64,000 bases of DNA from Cognatundibacterium aquatile (GCF_014699135.1 NZ_JACOFT010000006.1:186001-250000), one strand, 5' to 3'; counted from the first letter of the stretch, positions 17,201 to 26,700 are shown. Notes: generated by a model not told the origin, from the letters alone. Program-made: numbers and translations.

Positions 17201-17941
17201 AGTAGAGTTATACCAATCGGCAGATTCCGGCACGTCGGTTTGTTCGCCCCAGATTTGCGGACTGGCTGGCGGCAAATCGCAATACCAATCGTAGAAAGAC
17301 AAGCATGCGCCACCAATCAAAGACAGGTAACGCGCACCAGCGGCGTAAGACACCATGGACATCGCCGGAATCGGAGAAAAACCGACGACGCGATCAGGGC
17401 CGAATTTTTTGACAGTGAATGCATTCGCTGCCGCGATGATTTCCTGTGCGGTATCCCAGTCAGCGCGTACAAAGCCGCCAAGACCACGAACCGATTTATA
17501 ACGTTGCGCCTTAACCGGATCCTGACTGATCGATTCCCATGCCTGTACTGGTCCCATGGTCTTGCGTGCTTCTTGCCACATTTCCATCAGGCGACCGCGG
17601 ATCATCGGATATTTAACGCGTTGGGCGGAATAGACATACCAGCTGTAAGAGGCACCGCGAGGGCAACCGCGTGGCTCGTGATTCGGTAAATCAGGACGGG
17701 TACGCGGATAGTCTGTCTGCTGGGTTTCCCAGGTAATCAAGCCATTCTTAACATATACCTTCCAGGAACAGGAACCAGTACAGTTCACACCATGGGTGGA
17801 ACGCACAATCTTGTCGTGCTGCCAGCGGCTGCGGTAAGCGTTTTCCCACTTACGATCCTCTTCAACTACAGCACCATGACCATCGGAGAAGGTGGACTTC
17901 ACCCGCGACATGAACTTCAATCTATCCAGAAAATGACTCAT
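14213..17941 (-). CDS. narG: NarG, respiratory nitrate reductase alpha subunit (Mo-bis-MGD)
   Basis: A 1242-residue catalytic subunit reducing nitrate to nitrite on the cytoplasmic side. The FS0 cluster ligands H50, C54, C58 and C93 match the family, with His replacing the first Cys. The segment WGEQTDVPESADWYNS contains the Asp that binds molybdenum. The N-terminus has no twin-arginine signal, as expected for a cytosolic Nar enzyme. It is the first gene of narGHJI and the downstream genes to narL. Its leader is about 280 bases long and carries an FNR-like dyad and a NarL-like 7-2-7 site. Confidence 0.98.
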   Translation of the reverse strand: MSHFLDRLKFMSRVKSTFSDGHGAVVEEDRKWENAYRSRWQHDKIVRSTHGVNCTGSCSWKVYVKNGLITWETQQTDYPRTRPDLPNHEPRGCPRGASYSWYVYSAQRVKYPMIRGRLMEMWQEARKTMGPVQAWESISQDPVKAQRYKSVRGLGGFVRADWDTAQEIIAAANAFTVKKFGPDRVVGFSPIPAMSMVSYAAGARYLSLIGGACLSFYDWYCDLPPASPQIWGEQTDVPESADWYNSTYLMVWGSNVPQTRTPDAHFYTEVRYKGTKTVAVSSDFGEMVKFGDIWMAPKQGTDAALAMAMGHVILKEFHLGGKSDYFRSYVKQYTDMPMLVRLVERNGSFVPDQMLRASQLPGGLNEENNGDWKTLAIDEKTGDIVAPNGSIGYRWGEGKVNDGEKVGRWNLEPKDGGSGREIDPQLSLVAKHDEVVSVGFNYFGGADANDMVLRNVPARKVSLADGTEILVATVYDLSMANYGVDQGLGGAVAHSYDDDVPYTPAWQEKHTSVKRELVIQVAREFAQNAHETHGKSMVIVGAALNHWYHNDMIYRGIINMLMMCGCVGQSGGGWAHYVGQEKLRPQFGWAPLAFASDWTRPPRQMNGTSFFYAHTSQWRHEKLHIDEILAPTADKSKVSHMSMIDLNAKSERLGWLPSCPQLETNPLDVCDAAAAAGVEPAEYLKQSLKSGHVNMSCDDPDNPKNFPRNMFVWRSNILGSSGKGHEYFLKYLLGTQNALFDDPDEAVKPSEVKYREKAAEGKLDLLTVLDFRMSTTCLYGDIVLPTATWYEKDDLNTSDMHPFIHPLSEAVQPLWESKTDWEIYKGIAKKFTEIGGDYLGTRKDIVLQPLMHDTPGELGQAFEPKDWKKGECDLIPGKTAPSFVVVERNYKEIYKKFTSIGPLLDKLGNGGKGINWNTEHEVHEIGGITKVVTEEGVSKGRPRLDTAIDACEMILTFAPETNGHVSVKAWEALSKITGRDHTHLAVGREHDKIRFRDVQAQPRKIISAPTWSGLESEEVSYNAGYTNVHELIPWRTLTGRQQFYQDHRWMLDFGEGLCVYKPAIDTKTVAPMLNKHPNGEKEIVLNWITPHQKWGIHSTYSDNLRMLTLSRGGPHVWVSEIEAKEAGLVDNDWVEVFNSNGTLTARVVVSQRVPKGMCLMYHAQEKIVNTPGAELSGMRGGIHNSVTRAVLKPTHMIGGYAQLAYGFNYYGTVGSNRDEFVVLRKMRKVDWLEGKLEEESAS

Positions 17942-18074
17942 CGTAACTCTCCATATCAGGTGGGCGATGTACCCACAAGTTTCTTTACTTGCATACTGAG
18001 AGTGTAGAGAGTCAGCGTTAGCACGCCCATTCTTCGGTGCGGTGTGTCAGCTCAAGCATTGGCACTAGGCTGAC

Positions 18075-18090
18075 TACTCCTTTAGAACTA
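18075..18090. promoter_or_regulatory. NarL 7-2-7 site in the narG leader
   Basis: TACTCCT-TT-AGAACTA is an inverted heptamer pair with 2-base spacing. The first heptamer fits the NarL consensus TACYYMT fully. The second fits the reverse form AKRRGTA at 6 of 7. It lies about 140 bases before narG, just downstream of the FNR-like dyad with respect to narG. NarXL are encoded in the same island. Confidence 0.45.
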
Positions 18091-18107
18091 GTCGCTTTTT
18101 AAGAAAA

Positions 18108-18121
18108 ATGATTTGTATCAA
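18108..18121 (-). promoter_or_regulatory. FNR/Dnr box upstream of narG
   Basis: Read on the minus strand it is TTGAT-ACAA-ATCAT, against TTGAT-N4-ATCAA (9 of 10). A class II position would place the transcription start near 18073, and TCTAAA at 18081-18086 could serve as the -10. The implied leader of narG is then about 130 bases. Confidence 0.55.
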
Positions 18122-18152
18122 CAGCACAAAAAAGACATCAGATTCAGCCAAT

Positions 18153-18182
18153 AAAAAAGCCTCTGATCGCGATCAGAGGCTT
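18153..18182 (-). terminator. Terminator downstream of narK2
   Basis: GCCTCTGATCG and its exact inverse form a perfect 22-base palindrome (18159-18180), extended by AA/TT. On the minus strand it is followed by six T (A-run at 18153-18158). It separates narK1-narK2 from the narG unit. Confidence 0.9.
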
Positions 18183-18222
18183 AATCTTCAGGACAATGCC
18201 TGAACAAAAGACGACTACTGCA

Positions 18223-19605
18223 TCAACATGGCATCTCTGCGCCCTTGCGCGAGTAGTACCACCAGGTTACCGCCATACATGTGACATAGAATCCGATGAA
18301 GACATACAGAGCCATATCAGGCGCACCGGTCATCTTGATGGACGTACCAAAACCCTGAGGAATAAAGAAGCCACCATACGCACCGATCGCACCGGAAAAA
18401 CCCAGCACAGCGGCAGATTCTTTGGCCGCATCCAAACGCGCCTGCTTCAGAAGGGCATCCCCTTTGCCAGCAACCGCACGCTCTCTCTCGGTCTGGAAAA
18501 TGATAGGAATCATGCAGAACGTCGAGCCATTACCGAGTCCTGTGAGAATAAACATCAGAATAAACGAGCCAAGAAACATCATGAACTGATGTGAATGCAA
18601 GGCTGGCAGAATACCCGTGGCAATCGTCAGTGCCATTGCAGCAAACACCCAGAACGTCAGACGGGCACCACCGATTTTATCTGAAATCATGCCGCCGACA
18701 GGACGTGCCAACGCACCAGCCAATGGCCCGAGGAACGCGAACTTGGCAACATCAATTTCTGGGAACTGCGCTTTGATCAGCATCGCAAAACCTGCAGAGA
18801 AGCCGATAAAAGAACCGAACGTACCGATGTAGAGAAAACACATCAGCCAGTTATGTTTTCGCTTGAAAATCACCGCCTGATCTGCAAATGAGGCTTTCGC
18901 AGAGGCTATATCATTCATCCCAAACCAGGCAGCGATAGTCGCAGCGATAATCAGGGGAACCCAGACGAATCCTGCATTTCCCAGCCAATACATTTTATCG
19001 ACGCCTGTTTTGGCATTGTGGAATAAAAAGCCATCACCGGAAATCGCAACTCCAAACATCGCAGATGAAATCACCAACGGTGTCAGAAACTGCACCACAG
19101 ACACGCCCAGATTACCGATACCTGCATTCATGCCGGTCGCATAACCTTTGCGTGATTTTGGGAAAAAGAAACTGATATTCGCCATACTGGAACTGAAATT
19201 ACCACCACCCAATCCGCACAACAAAGCCAATACCAGCAGCGTTGAATAATTGGTGGTCGGATCTTGCAACGCAAAACCCATACCGATCGCGGGAATCAGC
19301 AGACTTGCGGTCGAAATCGCAGTCCATTTGCGGCCCCCAAACACCGGCACCAGGAATGAATAGAATATCCGCAAAGTCGCGCCGGATAAGGCTGGTAGCG
19401 CCGTCAAAAAGAATAACTGATCTTTCGTGAATTTAAATCCTGCCTTGTCCAGATTCGCCGCCACGACGCTCCACAACATCCAGACCGAGAATGCCAGCAT
19501 CAGACTAGGAATCGAAATCCACAGATTCCGGTTCGCAATTGCACTACCTTCTTTTTGCCAGAAGTCCGGATTTTCCGGTTCCCAGCGTTTTAAAACATGG
19601 CTCAT
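18223..19605 (-). CDS. narK2: NarK2-type nitrate/nitrite MFS transporter
   Basis: A 460-residue major facilitator with about 12 helices and the nitrate-porter signature (GLGGGNFSSSMANISFFFPKSRKGYATGMNAGIGNLGVS spans helix 5; key residues are the Gly-rich run and the Asn). NarK2-type proteins exchange nitrate for nitrite. The ATG at 19605 follows AGGAG and gives MSHVLKRWEPENPDFW; an upstream ATG at 19626 lacks such a site. It is downstream of narK1 with a short gap and ends before a strong terminator. Confidence 0.92.
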   Translation of the reverse strand: MSHVLKRWEPENPDFWQKEGSAIANRNLWISIPSLMLAFSVWMLWSVVAANLDKAGFKFTKDQLFFLTALPALSGATLRIFYSFLVPVFGGRKWTAISTASLLIPAIGMGFALQDPTTNYSTLLVLALLCGLGGGNFSSSMANISFFFPKSRKGYATGMNAGIGNLGVSVVQFLTPLVISSAMFGVAISGDGFLFHNAKTGVDKMYWLGNAGFVWVPLIIAATIAAWFGMNDIASAKASFADQAVIFKRKHNWLMCFLYIGTFGSFIGFSAGFAMLIKAQFPEIDVAKFAFLGPLAGALARPVGGMISDKIGGARLTFWVFAAMALTIATGILPALHSHQFMMFLGSFILMFILTGLGNGSTFCMIPIIFQTERERAVAGKGDALLKQARLDAAKESAAVLGFSGAIGAYGGFFIPQGFGTSIKMTGAPDMALYVFIGFYVTCMAVTWWYYSRKGAEMPC

Positions 19606-19664
19606 TATCTGCTCCTGATTATTCAAAAAACGTTCATTACATTGAGGTGTAGGTACACCGGAAT

Positions 19665-20909
19665 TTATGCAGGTAACGATGCCTGTGCCGCCAGCATGCC
19701 TTCACGGCGGAACTGGAAGTGCATCCAAACCAGAGAAACACATACGGTGCCGTACAACAGCATGAAACACGAGCTGCGGATACCGGTCACATCAACGATC
19801 GCGCCAAACATGATTGGCAAAATAAATCCACCCAGACCACCGGCCAGACCAACCACACCCGATACCGCACCGATGTTGCTGCTGTAATCATCCGAAATAA
19901 ACTTGAATACCGACGCTTTACCTACCGCCATCGCGATGCCGACGACAAATAAAATCATCGTGAACAGAACTGGAGTCAGACCAATATGAAATGTCTGCAT
20001 GCCATTGATTGTTTTGATCGTGAAATCAGTCTGTGGGTAGGACAACAAAAAGAACGCTACCCAGCAAACCCACATCACCCACCAGGTCACTTTATAAGCG
20101 CCGTATTTATCCGAAAGCCAGCCACCGAAAGCGCGCAACACACCACCAGGCAAAGAAAAACAGGCTGCCAGCAAGGCTGCACTCTTAATGTCAAAACCAT
20201 ATTCGGTGACGTAATATTTGACCATCCACAAACTCAGACCAACGTAACCGCCGAACACCACCGAGTAATACTGGCAATAACGCCAGACTTTGGGATCTTT
20301 CAACATCTTGAGTTGCGCCATAAAGCTGACACTGGATTTCACGTTATGGCTGGGATTTGTCGCGGAAAAAACCCAGAAAATCAGTGCTGCTGCCAGCATC
20401 ATGCCTGCGTAAACTTTCGGAACCAGAGTCCAGCCAGCTGCGGCAATCAGAACAGGAGCAATAAATTTATTGACGGCAGCACCCGAATTGCCGGCACCGA
20501 ATATCCCCATTGCCAAACCCTGGCGTTCTTTTTTGAACCAGCGCGCAACATAAGGTGTGCCGACCGAAAAAGAACCGCCAGCCAGACCGACAAACAAACC
20601 CAGCACAAGAAAATGCCAGTAAGCCGTTGCGTAACTGATCAGGTAAATCGGAATCACCGTTGACAACATCAGGAGGAACAACACGATACGACCACCGAAA
20701 CGATCAGTCCAGATACCCAATGGCACCCGTATCAATGAGCCAGTCAGAACTGGCATGGCAGTCAATAAGCCAAATTCGGTCTCATTTAAATGCAAGGCAG
20801 TTTTGATCGGAATACCGATCACACCAAACATCATCCAGATCGTAAAACACACAGTAAACGCCAAAGTACTGGAAGCCAGTACTGAATAGGCTTTGCCTTC
20901 ATTCGCCAT
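19665..20909 (-). CDS. narK1: NarK1-type nitrate/proton symporter (MFS)
   Basis: A 414-residue major facilitator of the nitrate/nitrite porter family, with the helix-5 signature around FVGLAGGSFSVGTPYVARWF and the helix-11 motif VSGVVGLAGGLGGFILP. NarK1-type proteins bring nitrate in with protons before nitrite is available for exchange. In Paracoccus the two types form one fused protein; here they are separate neighbours in the same order. A strong AAGGAG site lies before the ATG at 20909. Confidence 0.92.
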   Translation of the reverse strand: MANEGKAYSVLASSTLAFTVCFTIWMMFGVIGIPIKTALHLNETEFGLLTAMPVLTGSLIRVPLGIWTDRFGGRIVLFLLMLSTVIPIYLISYATAYWHFLVLGLFVGLAGGSFSVGTPYVARWFKKERQGLAMGIFGAGNSGAAVNKFIAPVLIAAAGWTLVPKVYAGMMLAAALIFWVFSATNPSHNVKSSVSFMAQLKMLKDPKVWRYCQYYSVVFGGYVGLSLWMVKYYVTEYGFDIKSAALLAACFSLPGGVLRAFGGWLSDKYGAYKVTWWVMWVCWVAFFLLSYPQTDFTIKTINGMQTFHIGLTPVLFTMILFVVGIAMAVGKASVFKFISDDYSSNIGAVSGVVGLAGGLGGFILPIMFGAIVDVTGIRSSCFMLLYGTVCVSLVWMHFQFRREGMLAAQASLPA

Positions 20910-21249
20910 GACAGCTCCTTTTGCTTTTTTAGGTGATATAAGCTTAAGGAGTGTGGGGTTATTTAGAAATTCCCCTGACGGTAGTCAATCTGACTGCAAA
21001 AGGATGGGGTCACTGGCTGAAAGAACTAGACCGACCTAGGTCGTTTCGTCAGTTTCTATGCGCAAGAGATGGCATCAACAAAAGTAAATAAACTGACTCA
21101 AGCTTGAACGTCATTTCCCACGACAAATCATTTGTCAACGGCAGACAAAACCGCATAGAGGTACAAACACTGGAAAATTTTTTCCGTTGGAAAATAGAAA
21201 AACGGCTTACAAAGAAAACTCTGTAAGCCGTTGATTTCATTAAATTCTG
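20910..21249 (-). promoter_or_regulatory. narK1 upstream region (no gene)
   Basis: This 340-base gap holds an FNR-like dyad at 20975-20988 (minus strand TTGAC-TACC-GTCAG, 7 of 10), a copy of the AGAACTAG octamer at 21023-21030, a perfect 12-base palindrome CGACCTAGGTCG at 21032-21043, and the tRNA-His terminator at 21195-21232. I see no coding potential. Confidence 0.5.
21195..21232 (-). terminator. Terminator of tRNA-His
   Basis: AACGGCTTACA (21201-21211) and TGTAAGCCGTT (21222-21232) are perfect 11-base arms. On the minus strand a T-rich tail follows. It lies 18 bases after the tRNA. Confidence 0.88.
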
Positions 21250-21326
21250 TGGGGTGGACGATGGGGCTCGAACCCACGACAACAGGAATCACAATCCTGG
21301 ACTCTACCAACTGAGCTACGACCACC
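21250..21326 (-). tRNA. tRNA-His (GTG)
   Basis: The minus strand folds as a cloverleaf. The anticodon loop is ATTGTGATT (GTG, His), the T-arm GTGGGTTCGAGCCCC, and the D-arm region AGCTCAGTTGGTAGAG. The extra G at position -1, typical of tRNA-His, faces C73, and CCA is encoded. One T-T mismatch is seen in the acceptor stem. A terminator follows. Confidence 0.96.
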
Positions 21327-21409
21327 ACTGAATCTCACTGGAATACTGCCCCAAGTGAGCTACGCATTATATAAGGATTTCGCCCCCATAGCAATACTTT
21401 CTCAAGCAA

Positions 21410-21970
21410 TCAGGCCATTAAACTGAGAAACGCGGTCACCGGGTGTTGTTCGTATTGACGTGAGACCTTAGGCCAGCTCAGCAATGTCATCCCCTGTGAT
21501 TCTTTACTCAGTCGATCAGATGGCTGGTGACGACTCACTACCTGCGTCGATAAAAAACCGTGCAACAACTGACGTTGATGCTGGCTCAGTGTTTCATAAA
21601 ACACCAGGCACAAATCACGCATGCGGATATTTTCGGTCGCGCCGGACTGCTCTTCCCGTTCAAGCTGGGAAAACAGTTCAGGTAAGGCAAATGCGTTTTT
21701 CTGTAACGATTCCCGTTGTGCTGATTGCCATTGCTCACGCCGCGCTGCACGTTGCCGCAGCATATCGCGTAAGGTGCTTGCGGTTTCGCGCCAGAATGCA
21801 CTTTGTTCCGGGGTCAGCGCCAGTACGTGATGTACATCGTCCGCGCGCGATAGCAAATGCTCTATACGGATTTGATCGAAAGGAATACGACTCAGAATGG
21901 CAGGTTCTGATATAGCGACTGCCATATCAATGGCAAGAGCATTTCTTTTGGAGGATGAGATTCGTCGCAT
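21410..21970 (-). CDS. Hypothetical protein with LTXXQ-like motifs
   Basis: A 186-residue helical, Arg/Gln-rich protein that I do not recognise as a named family. Two motifs, LTPEQSAFW and LSQHQRQLL, look like the LTXXQ repeats of Spy/CpxP periplasmic chaperones, separated by a basic helix (RQRAARREQW). No clear signal peptide is present at the predicted N-terminus, which argues against a periplasmic Spy homologue unless the start is elsewhere. The ATG at 21970 lacks a ribosome site; one at 21925 is an alternative. It stands alone between tRNA-His and the copper chaperone gene. Confidence 0.6.
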   Translation of the reverse strand: MRRISSSKRNALAIDMAVAISEPAILSRIPFDQIRIEHLLSRADDVHHVLALTPEQSAFWRETASTLRDMLRQRAARREQWQSAQRESLQKNAFALPELFSQLEREEQSGATENIRMRDLCLVFYETLSQHQRQLLHGFLSTQVVSRHQPSDRLSKESQGMTLLSWPKVSRQYEQHPVTAFLSLMA

Positions 21971-22000
21971 AAAATCTGTCTAGTCAAAATGAGTTTGAAT

Positions 22001-22031
22001 AAAAAATGCCTACGTAAGTCCTACGTAGGCA
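22001..22031 (-). terminator. Terminator downstream of the copper chaperone gene
   Basis: TGCCTACGTA (22007-22016) and TACGTAGGCA (22022-22031) are perfect 10-base arms around a 5-base loop. On the minus strand six T follow. It lies 135 bases past the PCu(A)C stop; that gap holds nothing I can identify. Confidence 0.85.
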
Positions 22032-22165
22032 TAAACTCACAATCCAGTGAGAAGAGGAGCGTGCGTTGAAACAGTCAACAATATAACTGCACCAGCCCGC
22101 ATCACCGGAAGCTATTACAAATTTTTACTCGCCATAGAAAAGCGTCACAATTTGGGTCATGAAAC

Positions 22166-22618
22166 TTACATTTTGTGTTCCATCGTTGTCAGACTTTTGA
22201 CGGTCGCTTTCACATCCACAGTTTCCTGTTTTTTATTTTCATCTTCGAAAATTAATTTCAGTGTCACGGCATCGCCAGCTTTTGCCTGCGCTTTCAAGTC
22301 CATCAGCATGACATGATAACCACCGGGTTTGAGCTCGACATTTTTTCCGGCAGGTACATCCAGTTGAGGAATCGCACGCATTTTCATGACGTTATTGTCC
22401 ATCTTCATTTCATGCACTTCCGCCAGACCTGCTGCTGCCGACTGCACTTCGATCAGACGCACATTTTTTGTACTTTGAATCTGCATAAACGCACCAGTCG
22501 CTTTTTGTTGTGGCACGGTAGCTCTGACCCACGCATCCTTCACCACAATTTCCGCTTGTGCGGCCAAAGTAACGGTGGCGATGGCAGCAGCGATGATCGA
22601 TTTGATAAACATGTTCAT
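22166..22618 (-). CDS. PCu(A)C-family periplasmic copper chaperone
   Basis: A 150-residue secreted protein with a Sec signal (residues 1 to about 22, cleavage after AAQA). The copper site fits H-x(n)-M...H-x-M: HEMKM in the middle and GGYHVMLM later. Such proteins deliver Cu(I) to the CuA centre of cytochrome oxidase or to the cbb3 assembly route. The C-terminal MEHKM may be an extra metal ligand. It starts 12 bases after dusA in the same direction, probably co-transcribed by position only. Confidence 0.92.
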   Translation of the reverse strand: MNMFIKSIIAAAIATVTLAAQAEIVVKDAWVRATVPQQKATGAFMQIQSTKNVRLIEVQSAAAGLAEVHEMKMDNNVMKMRAIPQLDVPAGKNVELKPGGYHVMLMDLKAQAKAGDAVTLKLIFEDENKKQETVDVKATVKSLTTMEHKM

Positions 22619-22630
22619 AAGGCCCTCTGA

Positions 22631-23668
22631 TTATTGAGAAGATACTTCCAGACTGCGATCATACGCAGTCACTGTTTGCATGCGTTCAAAAGCTTCAAGC
22701 AAGATGTCAGGATTACCGGAAGCCAGCTTTTTACTATCGGATAAGGTTTGCCGGAAAGCGCGAGCACCAACCAGTCCCATCATCAATCCCAGCATGTGGC
22801 GTATCACGCTGTTGAGGCGCAAACCCTTGCCACCATTGCCATACAATTCTAACTGACGATGAATATAAGGAATCATCGCATGCAGAATTTCTTCACGGGT
22901 TTTGACCGGAGTCATATCCTCGTAAAAGAGCGCATCAAAGTCCGCCATAAAATAAGGATTGTGATACGCCTCGCGCCCTATCATCACACCATCGACATGC
23001 TGTAAATGCTGTTGCATTTCCGCCGTCGTTTTAATGCCGCCATTCAGAATAATTTCCAACTCAGAAAACTCTCGCTTCAAGCGATAGGCGTAATCATATT
23101 TCAACGGCGGAATCTCACGGTTTTCGCGCGGCGACAAGCCTTTCAGGATCGCAGTTCGCGCATGCACGATAAAGGTCTTGCAACCGGCATCAGCGACCTG
23201 CCCGACAAAGTCGCGCATGAATTCATAGGAATCGACATCGTTAATACCGATGCGATGCTTGACCGTGACATCAATGGAGACCGCATCTTTCATCGCCTTC
23301 ACGCAATCAGCCACCAGTTGCGGCTCTGCCATCAGGCAAGCGCCGAAAGCGCCTTTCTGCACGCGCTCAGACGGGCAACCGCAATTCAGATTGATTTCGT
23401 CGTATCCCCACTCTTCACCCAATTTGGCGCAATGCGCAAGATCGGCCGGCTCGCTGCCGCCGAGCTGTAGTGCGACAGGATGTTCGTCGGGATTAAATTC
23501 CAGATGCCGTTGCAGATCACCATGAAACAGCGATCCGGTCGTCACCATCTCGGTATACAGCCAAGTATGGCGGGTGATATGACGATGAAACTGACGGCAA
23601 TGACGGTCACTCCAATCGAGCATCGGGGCGACGGAAACGCGGCGGGGTGGTAAAACTTTAGTAGTCAC
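22631..23668 (-). CDS. dusA: DusA, tRNA-dihydrouridine(20/20a) synthase
   Basis: A 345-residue FMN enzyme reducing uridines 20 and 20a in the tRNA D-loop. Family marks are VAPMLDWSDRHCRQFHR at the start, LNCGCPSERVQKGAFGACLM with the catalytic cysteine, VKHRIGI, HART, and NGGI. The start is GTG at 23668; no strong ribosome site precedes it. Length matches DusA (about 330-345). Confidence 0.95.
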   Translation of the reverse strand: MTTKVLPPRRVSVAPMLDWSDRHCRQFHRHITRHTWLYTEMVTTGSLFHGDLQRHLEFNPDEHPVALQLGGSEPADLAHCAKLGEEWGYDEINLNCGCPSERVQKGAFGACLMAEPQLVADCVKAMKDAVSIDVTVKHRIGINDVDSYEFMRDFVGQVADAGCKTFIVHARTAILKGLSPRENREIPPLKYDYAYRLKREFSELEIILNGGIKTTAEMQQHLQHVDGVMIGREAYHNPYFMADFDALFYEDMTPVKTREEILHAMIPYIHRQLELYGNGGKGLRLNSVIRHMLGLMMGLVGARAFRQTLSDSKKLASGNPDILLEAFERMQTVTAYDRSLEVSSQ

Positions 23669-23773
23669 AATAAATACGATACAGCGTTAAGCAAACCACT
23701 ATTGTACCTTGCTACCCTGCTGCTACGTTGCACTGATGAGCGGACTACTCACCAGTCAACACGCACGAAGGCA

Positions 23774-26700
23774 TCAGACGTTTTCCTTCAGTAAGCGCAG
23801 TAACGCCGCCGTATCAAGCCGAGCAGCAACATCGCCTTCATCCAGCAGGCTGTCTGCCAGATCGCGCTTTTCTGCATGCAGGGCGATGATTTTTTCTTCT
23901 ATCGTGTTTTGTGTCACCAGACGATAAATCGTGACCGGTCTTTGTTGTCCCATGCGATGCGCGCGATCAGAGGCCTGATCTTCGACGGCCGGATTCCACC
24001 ACGGGTCGAGATGAATCACATAATCGGCGGCGGTCAGATTCAGTCCTGTGCCGCCCGCCTTCAGACTGATCAGGAACACATCGCCATCCCCCGCCTGAAA
24101 TGCGTCAACGCGCTTTTTGCGTTCGGTTGCAGGCGTGCTGCCATCAAGATACTGATAACGTATGCCTTTTTTATCGAGACTCTCGCGCACGATCGCCAGA
24201 TGATCGACAAACTGGCTGAACACCAGCGCCTTGTGGCGGTTGTCCAGCAACTCATCGATGGTCTCTTCAAAGACTGCCAGTTTGCTGCCGCTGATCGAGG
24301 AATTTTTTAATACCAGTTGCGGGTGGCAGCAAAAACGGCGCAATTTAGTAATCTCTGCCAGCACTTTCAGCGATTGCCCTTCTTCCGCACTAAGCGACGC
24401 AATTTTATCCATTGCTTCCTGACGCAAAGCTTCGTACAAATGGCGCTCTTCATCACTCAGCTCGACTTGCAAGGTGATCTCGGTACGTGGCGGTAACTCT
24501 GTCAGCACCTGGGTTTTGGTACGCCGTAAAATGAACGGCTGTATCAGCTTTTTCAGATGCTGACGTGCGGGCTTATCACCGCGCTCAATCGGCGTGCTGA
24601 ATTTATCGGTAAAGCGCTCTTTAGAACCGAGCAAGCCGGGATTAATAAAGCGGAACAGATTCCACAATTCACCCAGATGATTTTCTACCGGCGTGCCGCT
24701 GGCGATCATTTTAAAATCTGCCGTTAATGCCATCGCTGCCTGACTGCGCTTGGTTGCGGAATTTTTGATGACTTGCGCTTCATCCAGCACCACGCTGTGC
24801 CAGTGTTGCGCAGCGAATGCCTCGGCATCCGACTGCAACATGCCGTAACTGGCAATGACCAGATCGAAAGGCCCGAGATCAGCCAGTGAACGATGACTAT
24901 GATACGCACGCACCTTCAGCGTCGGCGCAAAGCGCATGACTTCTGATTGCCAGTTCATCGCCACCGAAATCGGCGCCACCACCAGCGCAGGCCCACCCTG
25001 CGCTCTGTCCAGCAACAGCGCCAGCGTCTGTACCGTTTTCCCTAACCCCATATCGTCCGCCAGACAAGCACCGACACCCCAGTGCGCGAGTCGCGCGAGC
25101 CACTGATAACCGGCCAGCTGATAATCACGTAATTCTGCCTGCAGCGTAGAAGGAACCTGCGGGTAAAAATCGGCCAGCGCATCGAGCTTACTCACTTGCT
25201 CACGCCACGCCGCATCGACTTCTATTTCGCCAGCTTCAGCAGCCAATTCCGCTAATGCGGGTGCCGCCAGCGCATTCAGGCGTATGCCATCAGCACCGCC
25301 GGGTTCGCCCAGCGCACGCAATTCATCGAGTCGTTTGCGAAAGCTGTCGGTCAATGCCAGATAATCATTCTCACCTAATTGCAGGAAACGTCCGCGCGCT
25401 GATCCTGCCATTTGCAGCAATTCACGCAGCGCCAGCACCCGCCCATCATCCAGCGATAACTCACCGCCAGCGACAAACCACTCGCCTTGCTTTTTGATCG
25501 TCAGGCGTAAATTCTGCAAAGAACGGCTACCTCGCAAACGGAAACGTTCGCCCTCAGGCCAGACCAGTTGCAGTCTATCGGCTGGAACTGCGCGCAATTG
25601 CTCCAGCAATTCCAGGCATTGTTCAGGATGTTGCAACTGCCATTCCTGCCCGCTTTCTTCTGCATTCGCCAGTGCGGGACACGCATCGAGCACGAATTGC
25701 ATCAGAGCTTTTTCCTTTGGCAGATCACGACTCGCCTGCACCGGCACACCGGCCTGCTCGCCAAGCACGTTGGCCGCGCCTTTGCCCGGTTGAAACCAAC
25801 CGCCGTCAGCCAGAGGCCGCATCAGCAACTGCACGCGCAAACCCTCTTGCAAGGGCAGCAAATGCGCAAACATTGTCTGGTCTGCCGGCAGCGTCGCGAT
25901 ATGCGCAGCCAGCTCCGGCAAATCAGAATGAATAGACAGATGCGGCGCAATCGCGGCAATCACATCGACTAACTGCGCCTTGGCGGTCACAGGTACAGTC
26001 AGTCCGCGACCGAGGATGCCGGTGATTTGTTTAATTTCCGGGCTCGAGGTGTACACGGCGAGACGAGTTGGCGTTTCTTTTTTCCACACCACGCTCGCAT
26101 CGGCGCTGATGAATGGTTCCAGTTGCAAGCTGATCTGGTCGCCATTCTCTTTCAATTGCAACGCGATATCGCCTTTGACGACATCAATGCGTACATCCGG
26201 CGCGTCGGCCCAGTACACGGCAGGATGCGCAACCAGAAACGGCAGCGCTTTATCGATATTGATTTCAAATTCACTGCCGCCGTAATAGCTGTCCGATGCG
26301 CGGCGTATGCAGGCAGCAATCTGTTTATCCTGCTCAGAAAGATACGACAAACTATCCAGCTCCTGCACCAGCCGCCGCAATGCGACCGGCCGCCCTTTAC
26401 TCCAGACACCTTTGGCGCTGCGTTTTTGCTCACGCGGCTCGATTTTCAGCTCCTGAAAATGAAATTCCAGTAACCATGCGAGGCGCATTTCTTCTTCTTT
26501 TTTTGTGACAGCAGCAGTGCCGGCAGGCTTGAGTTGCGACAACGCATTCAATGCCCTCTTCCACCCTTCTTCCCGCTGTAAAGCGAGTAACAAGGGCTGG
26601 ATATTTTTTTTATGATGCCATTCGGGGAATTGCGGCACTTCTTTAAACTGATGCGCCAGCAATACATCGAGCTCCGCCGCTACCCACTGATAGCCATAGC

